A DNA stretch of 64,000 bases from CAVXNB01 sp963763085 (GCA_963763085.1 CAVXNB010000004.1:248001-312000); one strand, 5' to 3'; shown: positions 1-9,428, counted from the stretch's first letter. Made by a program: numbers and translations. Notes: a model not told the origin generated them from the sequence alone.

Positions 1-1469
1 GATTGCTCGGCGACCGGGATGAATTCGGCCGGAGGCACTGAGTCGCCGTCGGGGCGGTCCCAGCGCAGCAGCGACTCCATCCCGACGGTCAAGCCGGTGC
101 TGAGCGAAACGATCGGCTGATAGGCCAGGCGCAGCTCGCCCCGGTCCAGCGCGTGGCGCAGCGAGCTCTCGAGCTCAAGGCGTCGCGCCGCCCGCTGCCG
201 TAACTCCGAGTTGAACAGCTCGATCCGGGCCCGGCCGAGATCCTTGGCGCGGTACATGGCCGCGTCGGCGTCCCGCAGCACGGTCATCGGGGTGTCCTCC
301 GGTCCCGCCAGGACGAGCCCGCACGACGCGGTGATGAACAGCTCGTGCCCATCGACCGTGAAGGGGTCGTCGAACATCCGCATGACCCGCGTGCCGAAAG
401 CCTCCGCCTCGGAAGGATCCTCGATGTCCTCACAGATCATGACGAATTCGTCGCCGCCGAAGCGTCCGACGGTATCGGGGGCTCGCGTGCCGGCAGAGAG
501 GCGTTTTGCCAATTCGATGAGCAGCTGATCGCCGGCCGAGTGGCCGAGGGTGTCGTTGACGAGCTTGAAGCGATCGATATCGGCGAACACGATCCCGACC
601 CGTTGGTCGTGCCGTCGTGCCCTGGCGAGCGCGCCCGCAAGCCGGTCCTGGATGAGCAGCCGGTTCGGCAGGCCGGTGAGCGGGTCGTGCAGCGCCAAGT
701 GCTCGAACGCCTCCTCGGAGCCCTTCCGCTCGGTGATGTCCTGGATCTGCGCGAAGAAGTACTGCGGCGTGCCCTCCTCGCTTCGCACAAGCGTGACGTC
801 GACGATCGCCCAGACGACCTGGCCGTCCTCTCGAAGGAAGCGCCGCTCCACGGCTGTCGTGGTCAGTCCCTCGTCGAGCATCCGGTCGCCCACGACCTCG
901 TAGGACGCTGGCGAGTCGTCGGGATGGGCGAAGTCATCCGCGCTATGGCCGACGATGTCGTCGCTGCTCCTCCCGAGCATGGCGCACAGGGCCGGGTTGA
1001 CCCGCGTGATGTAGCCCTCGAGATCGGCCATCGCCATGCCGAGCGCGCCCCTCTCGAAACCCAGCCTGAACTGCTCCTCGGCCGCCCTCCGGGCGTCCTC
1101 GCTCTCGTGGTACTCAGTCACGTCGATCAGGACCGCGACGATCCCGTCCATGCGGTCGCCGTCCATCATCGGAGTCACGCTTGCAAGTACGGGGAACCGC
1201 CTCCCGTCACGTGCGCCCATCCAGACCTCTTCGGAGAAAGCCGCGCCCGCCTTCAGCTGCTCCAGCAGCTCCAGGCCGCGGTCGGGGTCGAGCTCGGTGC
1301 CGGTGGCCTCGAGAATGTTCCGGTCGAGGACCTCGTCGGGTGACCAGCCGAACATGTCCTCAGCGGCCCGATTCCAATAGACGACGCGGAACTCGGTGTC
1401 GGCTCCGACGACCGCCCGGCCGAGCTGTTCGAGCATCCGCGCCGCCAGGCCTGTCGCCTCTCCGCCCAT
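1..1469 (-). CDS. PAS-PAS-GGDEF-EAL cyclic-di-GMP turnover protein (3' end cut by window edge)
   Basis: Predicted cytoplasmic sensor that makes and/or degrades c-di-GMP. Reading from ATG at 1469 (AAGG seven bases upstream), two PAS-like modules come first (YWNRAAEDMFGWSPDEV, then a second with ITRVNPALCAMLG), followed by a GGDEF domain with an intact RFGGDEF motif and an upstream RxxD inhibitory site (RAPD). The EAL domain then begins and runs off the window after the LRLAYQPIVSL strand, so its EAL/DDFGTG catalytic motifs cannot be checked. There is no transmembrane segment in the visible part. It is divergent from the phosphatase gene at 1617. Domain assignment is secure; whether the net activity is synthesis or hydrolysis is unknown. 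Confidence 0.85.
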   Translation of the reverse strand, partial: MGGEATGLAARMLEQLGRAVVGADTEFRVVYWNRAAEDMFGWSPDEVLDRNILEATGTELDPDRGLELLEQLKAGAAFSEEVWMGARDGRRFPVLASVTPMMDGDRMDGIVAVLIDVTEYHESEDARRAAEEQFRLGFERGALGMAMADLEGYITRVNPALCAMLGRSSDDIVGHSADDFAHPDDSPASYEVVGDRMLDEGLTTTAVERRFLREDGQVVWAIVDVTLVRSEEGTPQYFFAQIQDITERKGSEEAFEHLALHDPLTGLPNRLLIQDRLAGALARARRHDQRVGIVFADIDRFKLVNDTLGHSAGDQLLIELAKRLSAGTRAPDTVGRFGGDEFVMICEDIEDPSEAEAFGTRVMRMFDDPFTVDGHELFITASCGLVLAGPEDTPMTVLRDADAAMYRAKDLGRARIELFNSELRQRAARRLELESSLRHALDRGELRLAYQPIVSLSTGLTVGMESLLRWDRPDGDSVPPAEFIPVAEQ

Positions 1470-1616
1470 CGCTGTCCCTTCGATGCCGCCCGGCCCCCGA
1501 AACGCTAGCCCCCGACGTCCGAGGATCCGGGGACGCCGGCGGGGGCGGCTCGAGTCCGGCAGCGGCGGCTCGCCGGCGGCGGCTCGCCGGCGAGGCGCTC
1601 CTAGGCTTGGGCGCCT

Positions 1617-2330
1617 ATGGCCCCTGAGAATGAGCCGCCAGCGGGCCCGCGGGCGGTCACCGACGCCGGTGCGGCGCCGAGGAGCTACCGCCAGATCCGG
1701 TTCACGTCACCGGCTGGGGCGACCGAGCTGCTGCTGGTGCGTCACGGGGAGTCCGAGGCCGCCGATCCCGATCAGCCCTTCCCCCTCGTAGACGGCAGGG
1801 GCGATCCGGAGCTGTCGAGTACAGGTCGATTGCAGGCGGCGCTCGTCGCCGACCGTCTGGGGGCAACACGCATCGACGCGATCTACGTCACGTCCCTGCG
1901 ACGCACCGTCGAGACGGCGGCTCCTCTCGCTCAGCGGCTCGGCCTGGCGCCGGAGGTCGAACCGGCGCTGGCCGAGGTTCGCCTCGGAGAGTGGGAAGGC
2001 GGTCGCTACCGTCAGCGCATCGCCGAGGGCGATCCTCTGGCCGCCCGGATCTTCGAAGAAGAACGCTGGGACCTGATTCCCGGCGCCGAGTCCAACGCCT
2101 CGATCGCCGCTCGCGTGGGCTCTGCGATCGGGCGGATCGCCGAGCGGCACCGAGGTGGGCGCGTCGTGTGCGTCGCCCACGGCGGCACGATCGGAGCCGT
2201 TCTGGCTATCGCGACCGGTTCACGGCCGTTCGCCTTCATCGGCTCCGACAATGCGGCTATCTCGACCATCGTCGTGGCAGGTTCCCGCTGGCTGTTGCGC
2301 GGCTTCAACGACCGCTCGCACCTCGACTGA
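1617..2330 (+). CDS. Histidine phosphatase family protein (phosphoglycerate mutase-like)
   Basis: Branch-1 histidine phosphatase of 237 residues. The catalytic RHG box is seen as LLLVRHGESE near residue 40, with the second conserved stretch SLRRTVETA, the acid/base Glu in LAEVRLGEWEGG, and the second catalytic His in VCVAHGGTIGAVL near residue 190. The substrate cannot be told from sequence; relatives act on phosphosugars, phosphoglycerate or nucleotides. The first 35 residues are low-complexity and precede the fold, so an internal start is possible. Just upstream is a short GC-rich direct repeat of 14 bases (two copies, about 1562-1589). It converges with the LCP gene. Confidence 0.85.
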   Translation: MAPENEPPAGPRAVTDAGAAPRSYRQIRFTSPAGATELLLVRHGESEAADPDQPFPLVDGRGDPELSSTGRLQAALVADRLGATRIDAIYVTSLRRTVETAAPLAQRLGLAPEVEPALAEVRLGEWEGGRYRQRIAEGDPLAARIFEEERWDLIPGAESNASIAARVGSAIGRIAERHRGGRVVCVAHGGTIGAVLAIATGSRPFAFIGSDNAAISTIVVAGSRWLLRGFNDRSHLD

Positions 2331-2390
2331 GCCGCCCCGCGGGGGTGCCTGGGTCGATATGACCGCGGCCCGTGCCCAGTCGCAGCGGGC

Positions 2391-3591
2391 TCAGCAGGGA
2401 ACGGGGTCGTAAGGCTGTGACTGGGTGTTGTAGATCGGGCTCTCGCCGCTCGGAGTCGGTGCGATGGTGGTCACCGTGGTCTGCTTGACCGACGTGGTCG
2501 ACTTGCGCAGTGGTCGACGTGGGAGCCCCGCCGGCCGCGGCGCTCGTGCTCGTCGTGGTCGTGGACGTCGCCGACCTGGAGCCGTGCCCGTTGGCGCCGA
2601 ATGCCAGAAAGGCCCGGATCATCGTCTCGTCGGACCTGGCAGCCGGCAAGAGCACGTCGGCGCCTCCCGAAGTGATGTACGGCCCGACGGTCGGCAACGT
2701 TACGGCCTTGAGCGAGCCGGGTGGGAAGTTGTGGAACTCGGTGGCGAGACTCACCAGCGTCCTCTCGGTCAGGGTCTGGTCGATCGTGAGGTTGTGGGCT
2801 GCCGAACTGATGAAGCCGTTCAGGGCGATGGGGTTGGTGATCTCGGCGTTCAGCTGATGGATCACCGCCCGGAAGAAGGCCTGCTGGTTGCGGATCCGCG
2901 TGAAGTCGCTGCCGTAGTCCTGGTCCCAGACGCCGGGGCTGACCTCATATTGGAGATGACGGCTGCGCACAAGGGCGAGGGCCCGGCCTCCGTGGACGAT
3001 CTGGCATCCTGTCGAGGGGACGTTCAGGCCGGACAGCGTGTCCTTCAATGGATACTTGAAGTCGAGATGGATGCCACCTATCGCGTCCACCATGCTCTGC
3101 AGCCCGAGGAAGTTCACCTCCACGAAATAGTTGATGGGAACGTGGAAGTCCTGCTCGATCGTTTGCACGAGCAACGACGGCCCGTCGTTGAAGGCGACGT
3201 TGATCCGATTCTGGCCGGATACGTATTGCACGTGGCCGGGGATGGTGACCCAGGTGTCCCTGGGAATCGACATCATCTCGATCTTGTGGGTCGCAGGTAC
3301 CACCCGGGCGAGGATGATGACGTCGCTGCGCTGGCCGCCCGAATCCGAGCCGCACGACCCCGGCTCCCCGAACGCTGCGCACTGTCCCGGCGTGTCGACG
3401 AACGCTCGTGAGTCGGAACCGACGAGCAGGACGGTGAAGGGTGTTGCCGGCTTGCCCGGCTTGGCGTCCGGCACCTTGTTGAGGTGGTCGACGTGCACCT
3501 TCTTGATCTGGTGAAACTGGTAACTGAGGTAGAAGTAGCCTCCGAGCCCGAGCGAGACCGCCAGTAGCACGACGGCTGCGCTGCCGATCAT
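2391..3591 (-). CDS. LytR-CpsA-Psr (LCP) family cell-wall glycopolymer ligase, frame break near 2503
   Basis: LCP proteins attach polyprenyl-linked wall polymers to peptidoglycan on the outer face of the membrane. One N-terminal membrane segment (VVLLAVSLGLGGYFYLSY) is followed by the LCP domain: VLLVGSDSR, RSDVIILARV, MMSIPRDTWV, NRINVAFNDG, DAIGGIHLDF, RALALVRSRH and DFTRIRNQQAF. A Thr/Ser-rich tail follows. In that tail the frame appears to jump: removing one T near 2503 restores TTSVKQTTVTT and the ending ESPIYNTQSQPYDPVPC with a stop at 2391-2393. Without correction the frame stays open to 2305 and gives an unrelated Arg-rich tail. The LCP domain itself is intact. Confidence 0.85.
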
Positions 3592-3815
3592 TACGCGCTT
3601 GGGCCAGCGTCTCCGCTTGGGCCGGCGGGCGCGGCCGGCTTTGGCTCGTGCCGCGCCGTGGAGCGTCGCCGGCGGCAGCGCCGTCGCTGGGGGGAACGTC
3701 GGCCACGGGGTTGCAGGCTACAGCCCGCTCGCTTGGAAGAGCCGGCAGGCCCTGGCCTCCGAACGTGTGGCGGACCGTGACGCGCGAAGGTGGCGGGCGG
3801 AAAAGGAGGATCGCG

Positions 3816-5411
3816 ATGAAGGAGCTCGTCGGCAGCCGGATCCTTTTGCCCTCGTTCGAGCGGTGGGGCGACAAGGTCGGGTTCCACGATGGCGACTACC
3901 ACGCGACCTTTGCCCAGCACGCGGAACGGGTGCTGCGTCTCGCCGACGCCCTGAGGCGGGAGCTGCACCTCGACCGAGGGGCCCGCTTCGCGGTCATGGC
4001 CGCCAACGGGCACGAGCTCCTGGAGCTGTACCATGCCGCGTTTCTCGGCGGCGCCACCATCAATCCGCTCAACCTGCGGCTTGCCCCAAAGGAGCTCCAG
4101 TCCATTCTTGCGGACTCGGCCACCGAGGTGGTCTTCGTCGACTCGTTGTTCGCCGGTCATCTCCTGCGCAGCATCGAGCCGATCCGGAAGGAGCTTCCTC
4201 TCAGGGCCATCGTCCTGATCGGTTCGGGCGAGTCCGCGCACGACGTCGGATACGAGGAGCTTGTAAAGCTCGGCCGTCCCATGGCTCCGTCCGAGCCCGA
4301 GGAGGACGATCCCGTCGTTCTGATGTACACGGGCGGGACCACGGGTCTCCCGAAAGGCGTCCTGCTGGACCAGCGAGCCGAAGTCCTGAATCTGTACCAC
4401 ATCGCCATGGCCGTGGAACTCGACCCCGACCGTGTGTACCTCCACCAGACACCGATGTTCCACGCGGCTTCCATGGGAGGGATCCTCGGAGTCCCGGCAA
4501 TCGGTGGGACGTCGGTCTTCGTCCCCCTTTTCGATCCGGTCGCAGTCATGGACCTGATCGCCACCTACCAGGTGGACTGGACGGTGATGGTGCCGACGAT
4601 GATCGCCATGCTCCTGGACCATCCGAAGTTCCGTGCGGAGAGCCTGGCCTCGTTGCGCGACCTCGTCTACGGGGCCTCGCCGATGCCGAAAGCCCTGCTC
4701 GAGCGCATCCGGGCGACGCTGCCGGCCGTCGCTCTCTGGCAAGGGTACGGAATGACGGAGTGTTCGTCGATCCTCACGATGCTGACCGATGCCGATCACC
4801 GCGCCGGCGGCGACCGTCTGCGCTCGGCCGGCCGGCCGGTGCTGGGGGTGACCCTGTCGATCCAGGACGGCGACGGCAACGCGGTCGCGGCGGGCATCGA
4901 AGGCGAGGTGTGCGCGAGGGCTGGAAGCTTCATGCGCGAGTACTGGAACCGACCGCAGGAGACCGCTCAGGCGTTCCGGGGTGGGTGGTACCACACCGGA
5001 GACGCCGGCCACCTCGACCCCGGGGGCTATCTCTTCCTGGTCGACCGCGTGGCGGACATGATCGTCACGGGAGGCGAGAACGTGTACTCGATCGAGGTCG
5101 AGAACGCCATCTCCGATCACCCGGCCGTCCTCGACGTAGCCGTGATCGGAATCCCCGATCCCACCTGGGGCGAACAGGTCCACGCGATCGTGGTTCTCCG
5201 CCCCGGCGCGAGCGCCACGGAAGAGGAGATCAAGGAGCATGCCCGGGCGACCATCGCCCGTTACAAGGTTCCGAAGTCGGTCGAATTCCGGACCGAGCCG
5301 CTTCCCCTGTCGGGCGCGATGAAGCCGCTGAAGCGCGAGCTCCGGCGCCCTTACTGGGAGGGAACGGAGCCGGCCCCCGGAGGGGTGGCCGCTCGACCCT
5401 CCGACATCTGA
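3816..5411 (+). CDS. AMP-binding acyl-CoA synthetase (FadD-like)
   Basis: ATP-dependent acid-CoA ligase, 531 residues. Adenylation motifs in order: YTGGTTGLPKG near residue 171 (phosphate loop), WQGYGMTE, the YHTGDAGHLD motif, RVADMIVTGGENVYS, and a C-terminal lysine in the AMKPLKREL segment. Size and motif set fit medium/long-chain fatty acyl-CoA synthetases, but the acid substrate is not decidable. The start is set by an excellent AAAGGAGGA five bases before ATG at 3816; the frame is open further upstream to 3648 without a ribosome site. It is divergent from the LCP gene. Confidence 0.9.
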   Translation: MKELVGSRILLPSFERWGDKVGFHDGDYHATFAQHAERVLRLADALRRELHLDRGARFAVMAANGHELLELYHAAFLGGATINPLNLRLAPKELQSILADSATEVVFVDSLFAGHLLRSIEPIRKELPLRAIVLIGSGESAHDVGYEELVKLGRPMAPSEPEEDDPVVLMYTGGTTGLPKGVLLDQRAEVLNLYHIAMAVELDPDRVYLHQTPMFHAASMGGILGVPAIGGTSVFVPLFDPVAVMDLIATYQVDWTVMVPTMIAMLLDHPKFRAESLASLRDLVYGASPMPKALLERIRATLPAVALWQGYGMTECSSILTMLTDADHRAGGDRLRSAGRPVLGVTLSIQDGDGNAVAAGIEGEVCARAGSFMREYWNRPQETAQAFRGGWYHTGDAGHLDPGGYLFLVDRVADMIVTGGENVYSIEVENAISDHPAVLDVAVIGIPDPTWGEQVHAIVVLRPGASATEEEIKEHARATIARYKVPKSVEFRTEPLPLSGAMKPLKRELRRPYWEGTEPAPGGVAARPSDI

Positions 5412-5484
5412 AAACGGTGGCTCCGGTCGAGTCTTCGAGATCGAAACCGCGGCAGTGGACCCGCCGACATTGAAAAACGTTCCA

Positions 5485-5538
5485 AACTTGCCTCCGCGAA
5501 TGATTGCGACCAGTCGCAATCTCGATTGGAGGCAAGTT
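5485..5538. repeat. 54-nt nested palindrome, copy 1
   Basis: Outer inverted repeat AACTTGCCTCC (5485-5495) and GGAGGCAAGTT (5528-5538) encloses an inner one, GATTGCGAC/GTCGCAATC (5502-5521). A second copy with the same length and spacing lies at 47037-47090. Both are intergenic and flanked by A/T-rich bases. No protein-coding role is visible. It could be a structured RNA, a REP-like element or a recombinase/regulator site. The rest of the 5412-5593 gap holds nothing I recognise. Confidence 0.8.
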
Positions 5539-5593
5539 GAAAAGGATTTTCATACTTGCCGCGGGCGCCGAGGCACACTCCGGCCACGCCGGC

Positions 5594-7416
5594 TCAGACC
5601 CGAGCCAGGTCTCCGAATTTTGCGTAGTTGGCGATGAACGCCAAGTGGGCCGCTCCGGTCGGGCCATTGCGGTGCTTGGCGACCAGCACCTCCGCCGTCC
5701 CCCGGTCTGCGGAGTCGGAGTTGTAGACCTCGTCGCGGTAAATGAACATCACCACGTCGGCATCCTGCTCGATGGCACCGCTGTTGTGGGCGACGAGGCC
5801 ATTAGCAAGAAAGCTGTGCGTACCCGGCACGGATGCGTCGAAGACCTCCGACTCGCCGTCGGCGTCGATGGCGATGATCGGGTCCCACGACACGACCCGG
5901 CTCCGAGGATCGCAGCGTCCGGTGGCAACCCTGTGCCCAACGGCGAGCTCCTCCACCCGCGTCCAGCCGCCTCGCGTCAAGAAGGGGTGGTTCGACGTCG
6001 CACGAACCTCGCGACCCGATCCGAAGCGGATTCTCGACACCGGCTTCACACCTGTCGACCAGGCACCGGCCATCACGGACGGCACGAGCTCCCGGTCCTC
6101 GCCGAGCGACCAGACGGGGACGTTGCGCTCGTTCGAGCAGCGCGAGCTTGCCGATCGTCGTGGGGGTGTTCGTGTCGGCTCGAGCGATCGACGTCTCTCC
6201 CGACAGGCATTCTCGGAGATCCGCGAGCATCGGGCGCTTGTCGGCCCGTGCCTCCAGACCTCGCGACAGCTGGCTGAGCGCCACGACCGGCAGCTGCAGC
6301 TCGCGTGCCAGGATCTTGAGACCGCGGGAGATCTCGGAGATCTCGACCTGGCGGTTCTCCGCCGACGACCGGCCCGTCATGAGCTGGAGATAGTCGATGA
6401 CGACGAGGCCGATGCTGTCGGACGACCGCATCCGCCGAGCCTTGGCGCGTATGTCCATGATGGTCACGTTCGGGTTGTCGTCGATGAACAGCGGTGCGGT
6501 ATCAATTCGGCCGATAGCGCTCGAGATCTTGGGCCAGTCGCTGTCGAGCAGGCGGCCGTTGCGCAGCTTGGTGACGTCCAAGCGTGCTTCGGCGGCGAGG
6601 ACACGCTGGGCTATCTCGAGGTGGCTCATCTCGAGCGAGAAGAACAGGACCGGCACTCCGTGATTCGACGCTGCGTGCGTCGCCAGCCCGAGCGCGAACG
6701 CAGTCTTCCCCATCGAAGGCCGGGCGCCTACCACGACCAGGTTGGAAGGCTGGAGGCCCGAGAGCAGGTGGTCGAGCTCGCCGTAGCCGGTTGGGACGCC
6801 GGTGATGGTCTCGCCCCGGTCGTAAAGGTGATCGAGACGTTCGAGACTCTCGGTGAGGAGGTCCTTCAACGAGCGCACGCTGTCTGAGCTGCGCCGTTGT
6901 GCGACATCGAACACCATGGCCTCGGCCTGGTCAAGTGCGCCGGCGACGTCGACCGGGAGCTCGTAACCGATCTCGGCGATCTCGTGGGCGACTCCGATCA
7001 AACGGCGGAGCAGCGCGTGCTCTTGAACGATGCGCGGCGTACCGGCCGGCACTCGAGATCGCCGGCGTATTGGCTTGCAAGGCGATGAGCGCCGCCGCGC
7101 CGCCGGATGCGTCCAGCACGCCGAGTCTCCGAAGCTCCTCGGGAACGGTGATCGAGTCGGCGGGCTCGCCCCTCGCGTACAGCGAGGTGATTGCGTCATA
7201 GATGTGAGCGTGTGAGGGCTTGTAGAAGTCCTCGGTCGTCACCTGCTCGACCACGACCGCGATGGCGTCTCGCGAAAGCAGCATGGCGCCGAGCACGGAC
7301 TCCTCGGCGTCGAAATTGTGCGGCGGTACTCGCGATCCGGCCGAGGCGCCCCCCGTGGGTGACGTCATACCTGGCCGGCGCCGCGTTGAGTCGGCGACGG
7401 GATGCAAGGCGACCAT
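5594..7416 (-). CDS. dnaB: Replicative DNA helicase DnaB with in-frame mini-intein; two frame breaks
   Basis: Hexameric 5'-3' helicase of the replication fork. N-domain: PPHNFDAEESVLGAMLLS through LIALQANTPAIS. RecA-like core: GARPSMGKTAFALGLATH (Walker A), LFFSLEMS, VVIDYLQLM (Walker B) and the ending IANYAKFGDLARV. An intein (5783-6209) interrupts LADLRE^SGAIEQDADVV. Two single extra bases appear to break the frame, one near 7045 (restoring RYA-IVQEHALL) and one near 6130 inside the intein; removing both gives 606 residues, 464 without the intein, the usual DnaB size. The start may be ATG 7416 (GGGGG upstream) or ATG 7368. It is last in the rpsF-ssb-rpsR-rplI-dnaB series. Confidence 0.9.
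5783..6209 (-). other. Mini-intein in DnaB (no homing endonuclease)
   Basis: Protein-splicing element of 142 residues after removal of one extra base (427 nt = 3x142+1). Its first residue is Cys (CLSGETS, TGC at 6207-6209), block B is VRATSNHPFLTRGGW, and the C-terminal blocks are VFDASVPGTHSFLANGLVAHN followed by Ser of the host SGAIEQ. The His-Asn/Ser junction and block-B TxxH needed for splicing are present. The length leaves no room for a LAGLIDADG nuclease. It sits in the conserved active region of the helicase core, as expected for inteins. Confidence 0.9.
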
Positions 7417-7637
7417 TACGACCCCCAGGATTGCCGACCGAGCCTGGGGGTCGCTAGAGCCGGATCCTGTGGATTAGCTGGAGAATGACCGGGGAATCCT
7501 GTGCACGGAACGTGGAGAAGAACTCCCACCACGTTGCGAGCCACGAGCGCATCGTCGCATCCAGGTGTATCACCGCCGTCTCGGCGGTCAGCTCGGTCCC
7601 CTTGCCCCGGACCGCCCGCGTAGACGGCGCGAGCCCG

Positions 7638-8087
7638 TCAGTTCGAGCTCACGACCTCGAACGTGAGGCGGAATTCGACCTCAGGATGGAGACGGACACC
7701 GACCTCGTGGGTCCCGAGCGTCTTGACCGTCTCGTCCAGGACGAGGCGCCGGCGGTCGAGCTCGACACCGGACTGGCGATTCACCGCCTCGATGATGTCG
7801 GCTGCGGTGACGGACCCGAACAAGCGGCCTTCGCTCCCCGAACGAGCCTCGATCCGAAACACGATCGGGACGAGCTTGCGGGCAATGGCCTCGGCGCTCT
7901 CGCGGTTCTTGGCATCCTTCAGGTCGCGTGATCGGCGCATGGCGGCAGCTTGGCCCTCGATGCCGCGGTTGGCCACGATCGCGCGGCCTTGCGGTACCAG
8001 ATAGTTCCTGGCGAACCCGTCAGAGACCTCGGTGATGTCGCCGCGTTTGCCGACGCCGGGAACATCGGCGCGCAGCACGACCTTCAC
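7638..8087 (-). CDS. rplI: 50S ribosomal protein bL9
   Basis: Ribosomal protein of the 50S subunit, 149 residues, normal length. The N-terminal domain MKVVLRADVPGVGKRGDITEVSDGF is diagnostic, with FARNYLVPQGRA following; a charged helix and the C-domain (SVTAADIIEAV, LDETVKTLGTHEV, VEFRLTFEVV) complete the fold. Its start overlaps the end of rpsR by four bases (ATGA), so the two are translationally coupled. About 220 bases separate it from dnaB; that gap holds one TGTGGATTA sequence resembling a DnaA box and nothing else I recognise. Confidence 0.97.
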   Translation of the reverse strand: MKVVLRADVPGVGKRGDITEVSDGFARNYLVPQGRAIVANRGIEGQAAAMRRSRDLKDAKNRESAEAIARKLVPIVFRIEARSGSEGRLFGSVTAADIIEAVNRQSGVELDRRRLVLDETVKTLGTHEVGVRLHPEVEFRLTFEVVSSN

Positions 8088-8545
8088 GGCTCACCAGCCT
8101 CGTCCTCGAGGCCGACGGGCACGAGCTCGTCGTCCCGCTCAGCCATCTCGCCGGGAGCCCCGGAGTCGTCGACCACCGCATCGAGGGAGGGCCCTTCTCG
8201 CGACTCCGGCCGCGGCCCGCCACGGCCGGCTCCACCACCACGACCAGCCCCTCGTCCGCCGGGTCGCTCGCTCGTCGTCCGCTGGGTGAACGGGAGTAGT
8301 GCCAGTTCACGGGCCGTCTTGATCGCGAGGGCCACCTCACGTTGATGTTGGGCGCAGTTTCCGGACACCCGTCTTGCCCGGATCTTGCCCCGATCCGACA
8401 TGAACTTGCGCAGCAGGTTCACGTCCTTGTAGTCGACCCAGGTGGCGTGCTCCTTGCAGAAGATGCAGATCTTCTTCTTCGTGCGCCGGCCCGTCTCCTT
8501 CGGAGCGCGGCGGGTGCCGCGGTCCCGGTCATTGTTCCGCGCCAT
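8084..8545 (-). CDS. rpsR: 30S ribosomal protein bS18 with long C-terminal extension
   Basis: Small-subunit protein that pairs with bS6. The bS18 core (KKKICIFCKEH, VDYKDVNLLRKFMSDRGKI, RRVSGNCAQHQREVALAIKTARELALLPF) occupies residues 22-90 and keeps Cys residues of the zinc-type form. Beyond it are about 60 extra residues: first a Gly/Arg-rich run (RGAGRGGGAGRGG), then an acidic tail. Normal bS18 is about 75-95 residues, so this 153-residue form is unusual. The reading frame is closed properly by an ATGA overlap with rplI, which argues that the extension is real. Confidence 0.95.
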   Translation of the reverse strand: MARNNDRDRGTRRAPKETGRRTKKKICIFCKEHATWVDYKDVNLLRKFMSDRGKIRARRVSGNCAQHQREVALAIKTARELALLPFTQRTTSERPGGRGAGRGGGAGRGGPRPESREGPSLDAVVDDSGAPGEMAERDDELVPVGLEDEAGEP

Positions 8546-9037
8546 CTAGAAAGGCTCCTCGTCGTAAGCGGCGAACGGCTCGCCGCCAGCCTGGGCCGCC
8601 GGCTGGGCCGCCGTGCGCGGGGCAGTCCCGCGACCGCTCCCTCCGCCGGAGGAGCTGCCGTCACCGGGCCCCCGCTTCTCGTTCTTGACCACTTGGGCGG
8701 TCGCCCAACGGAGGCTCGGGCCCAGCTCGTCTGCCACGACCTCGACCTTCGACCGCTTGTCACCCTCGGCGGTCTCCCAGCTGCGCTGCTCGAGGCGACC
8801 CGTGACGATCACCCGTGCTCCACGCGTCAGCGTCTCGCTGACGTTCTCGGCCATCTCGCGCCAGCACACGACGTCGAAGAAGGACGTCGCCTCCTCCCAC
8901 TCCTGGGTCTGGCGGTTCTGCCAGCGGCGGTTGACGGCGAGTCCGAAGCTCGCGGTCGCCTGCCCGTTCGGCGTGAAGCGCAATTCAGGGTCACGAGTGA
9001 CGTTGCCCACCAATGTGACGGAGTTTCCGTTCGACAT
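8546..9037 (-). CDS. ssb: Single-stranded DNA-binding protein
   Basis: OB-fold protein coating single-stranded DNA at forks, 163 residues. MSNGNSVTLVGNVTRDPELR, FGLAVNRRW, FFDVVCWREMAENV and RVIVTGRLEQRSWE are the OB-fold strands. A Gly/Ser/Ala-rich linker leads to the acidic tip YDEEPF that recruits partner proteins. ATG 9037 is chosen because the OB fold starts there and GGAGAG lies about ten bases upstream; the frame stays open upstream into rpsF. It lies between rpsF and rpsR as in most actinobacteria. Confidence 0.96.
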   Translation of the reverse strand: MSNGNSVTLVGNVTRDPELRFTPNGQATASFGLAVNRRWQNRQTQEWEEATSFFDVVCWREMAENVSETLTRGARVIVTGRLEQRSWETAEGDKRSKVEVVADELGPSLRWATAQVVKNEKRGPGDGSSSGGGSGRGTAPRTAAQPAAQAGGEPFAAYDEEPF

Positions 9038-9056
9038 CTCATTCTCTCCAGTTCGC

Positions 9057-9428
9057 TCAGCTCGCCGCTTTGGCCCGCGCAGCCTTGCGCTCGGCGGTCT
9101 CCCGCCGCTTCGCTTCAGCTCGGAGGGCACGCCCACTCTGCTTGTCCGGCTGCCGCATCACCTTGTGGCGAAGCACGATGTCATCAAGAGTCAGCATGCG
9201 GTCGAGGTCCGCCACGAGGGTCGGCTCGGCCGTGAACTCGATAAGCACGTAATAGCCCTCGGTGCGATGCTTGAGCTCGTACGCGAATGTTCGGCGGCCC
9301 CAGCGCTCGGCCCGCCCGGGGTTGCCCCCGCGGTCACGCACGAGCGCCGTGATGCGATCGAGACTTGCGTTGATGTCGCCGTCCTCAAGGCCGACATCGA
9401 AAATAACCATGACTTCGTAGGGCCGCAT
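9057..9428 (-). CDS. rpsF: 30S ribosomal protein bS6
   Basis: Small-subunit protein, 123 residues. MRPYEVMVIFDVGLED starts the ferredoxin-like fold; GRRTFAYELKHRTEGYYVLIEF is the diagnostic second half. A basic Ala/Arg-rich tail of about 25 residues follows, common in high-GC species. Strong ribosome site CCGGAGGAGGT upstream. It is first of the rpsF-ssb-rpsR-rplI-dnaB series, and a short GC hairpin lies in its leader (9472-9491). Confidence 0.97.
   Translation of the reverse strand: MRPYEVMVIFDVGLEDGDINASLDRITALVRDRGGNPGRAERWGRRTFAYELKHRTEGYYVLIEFTAEPTLVADLDRMLTLDDIVLRHKVMRQPDKQSGRALRAEAKRRETAERKAARAKAAS

Noticed and set aside
2305..2390. Extra Arg-rich C-terminus on the LCP protein
   Set aside because: The alternative frame carries a typical LCP ending (ESPIYNTQSQPYDPVPC); the Arg-rich tail is out-of-frame sequence after a one-base insertion.
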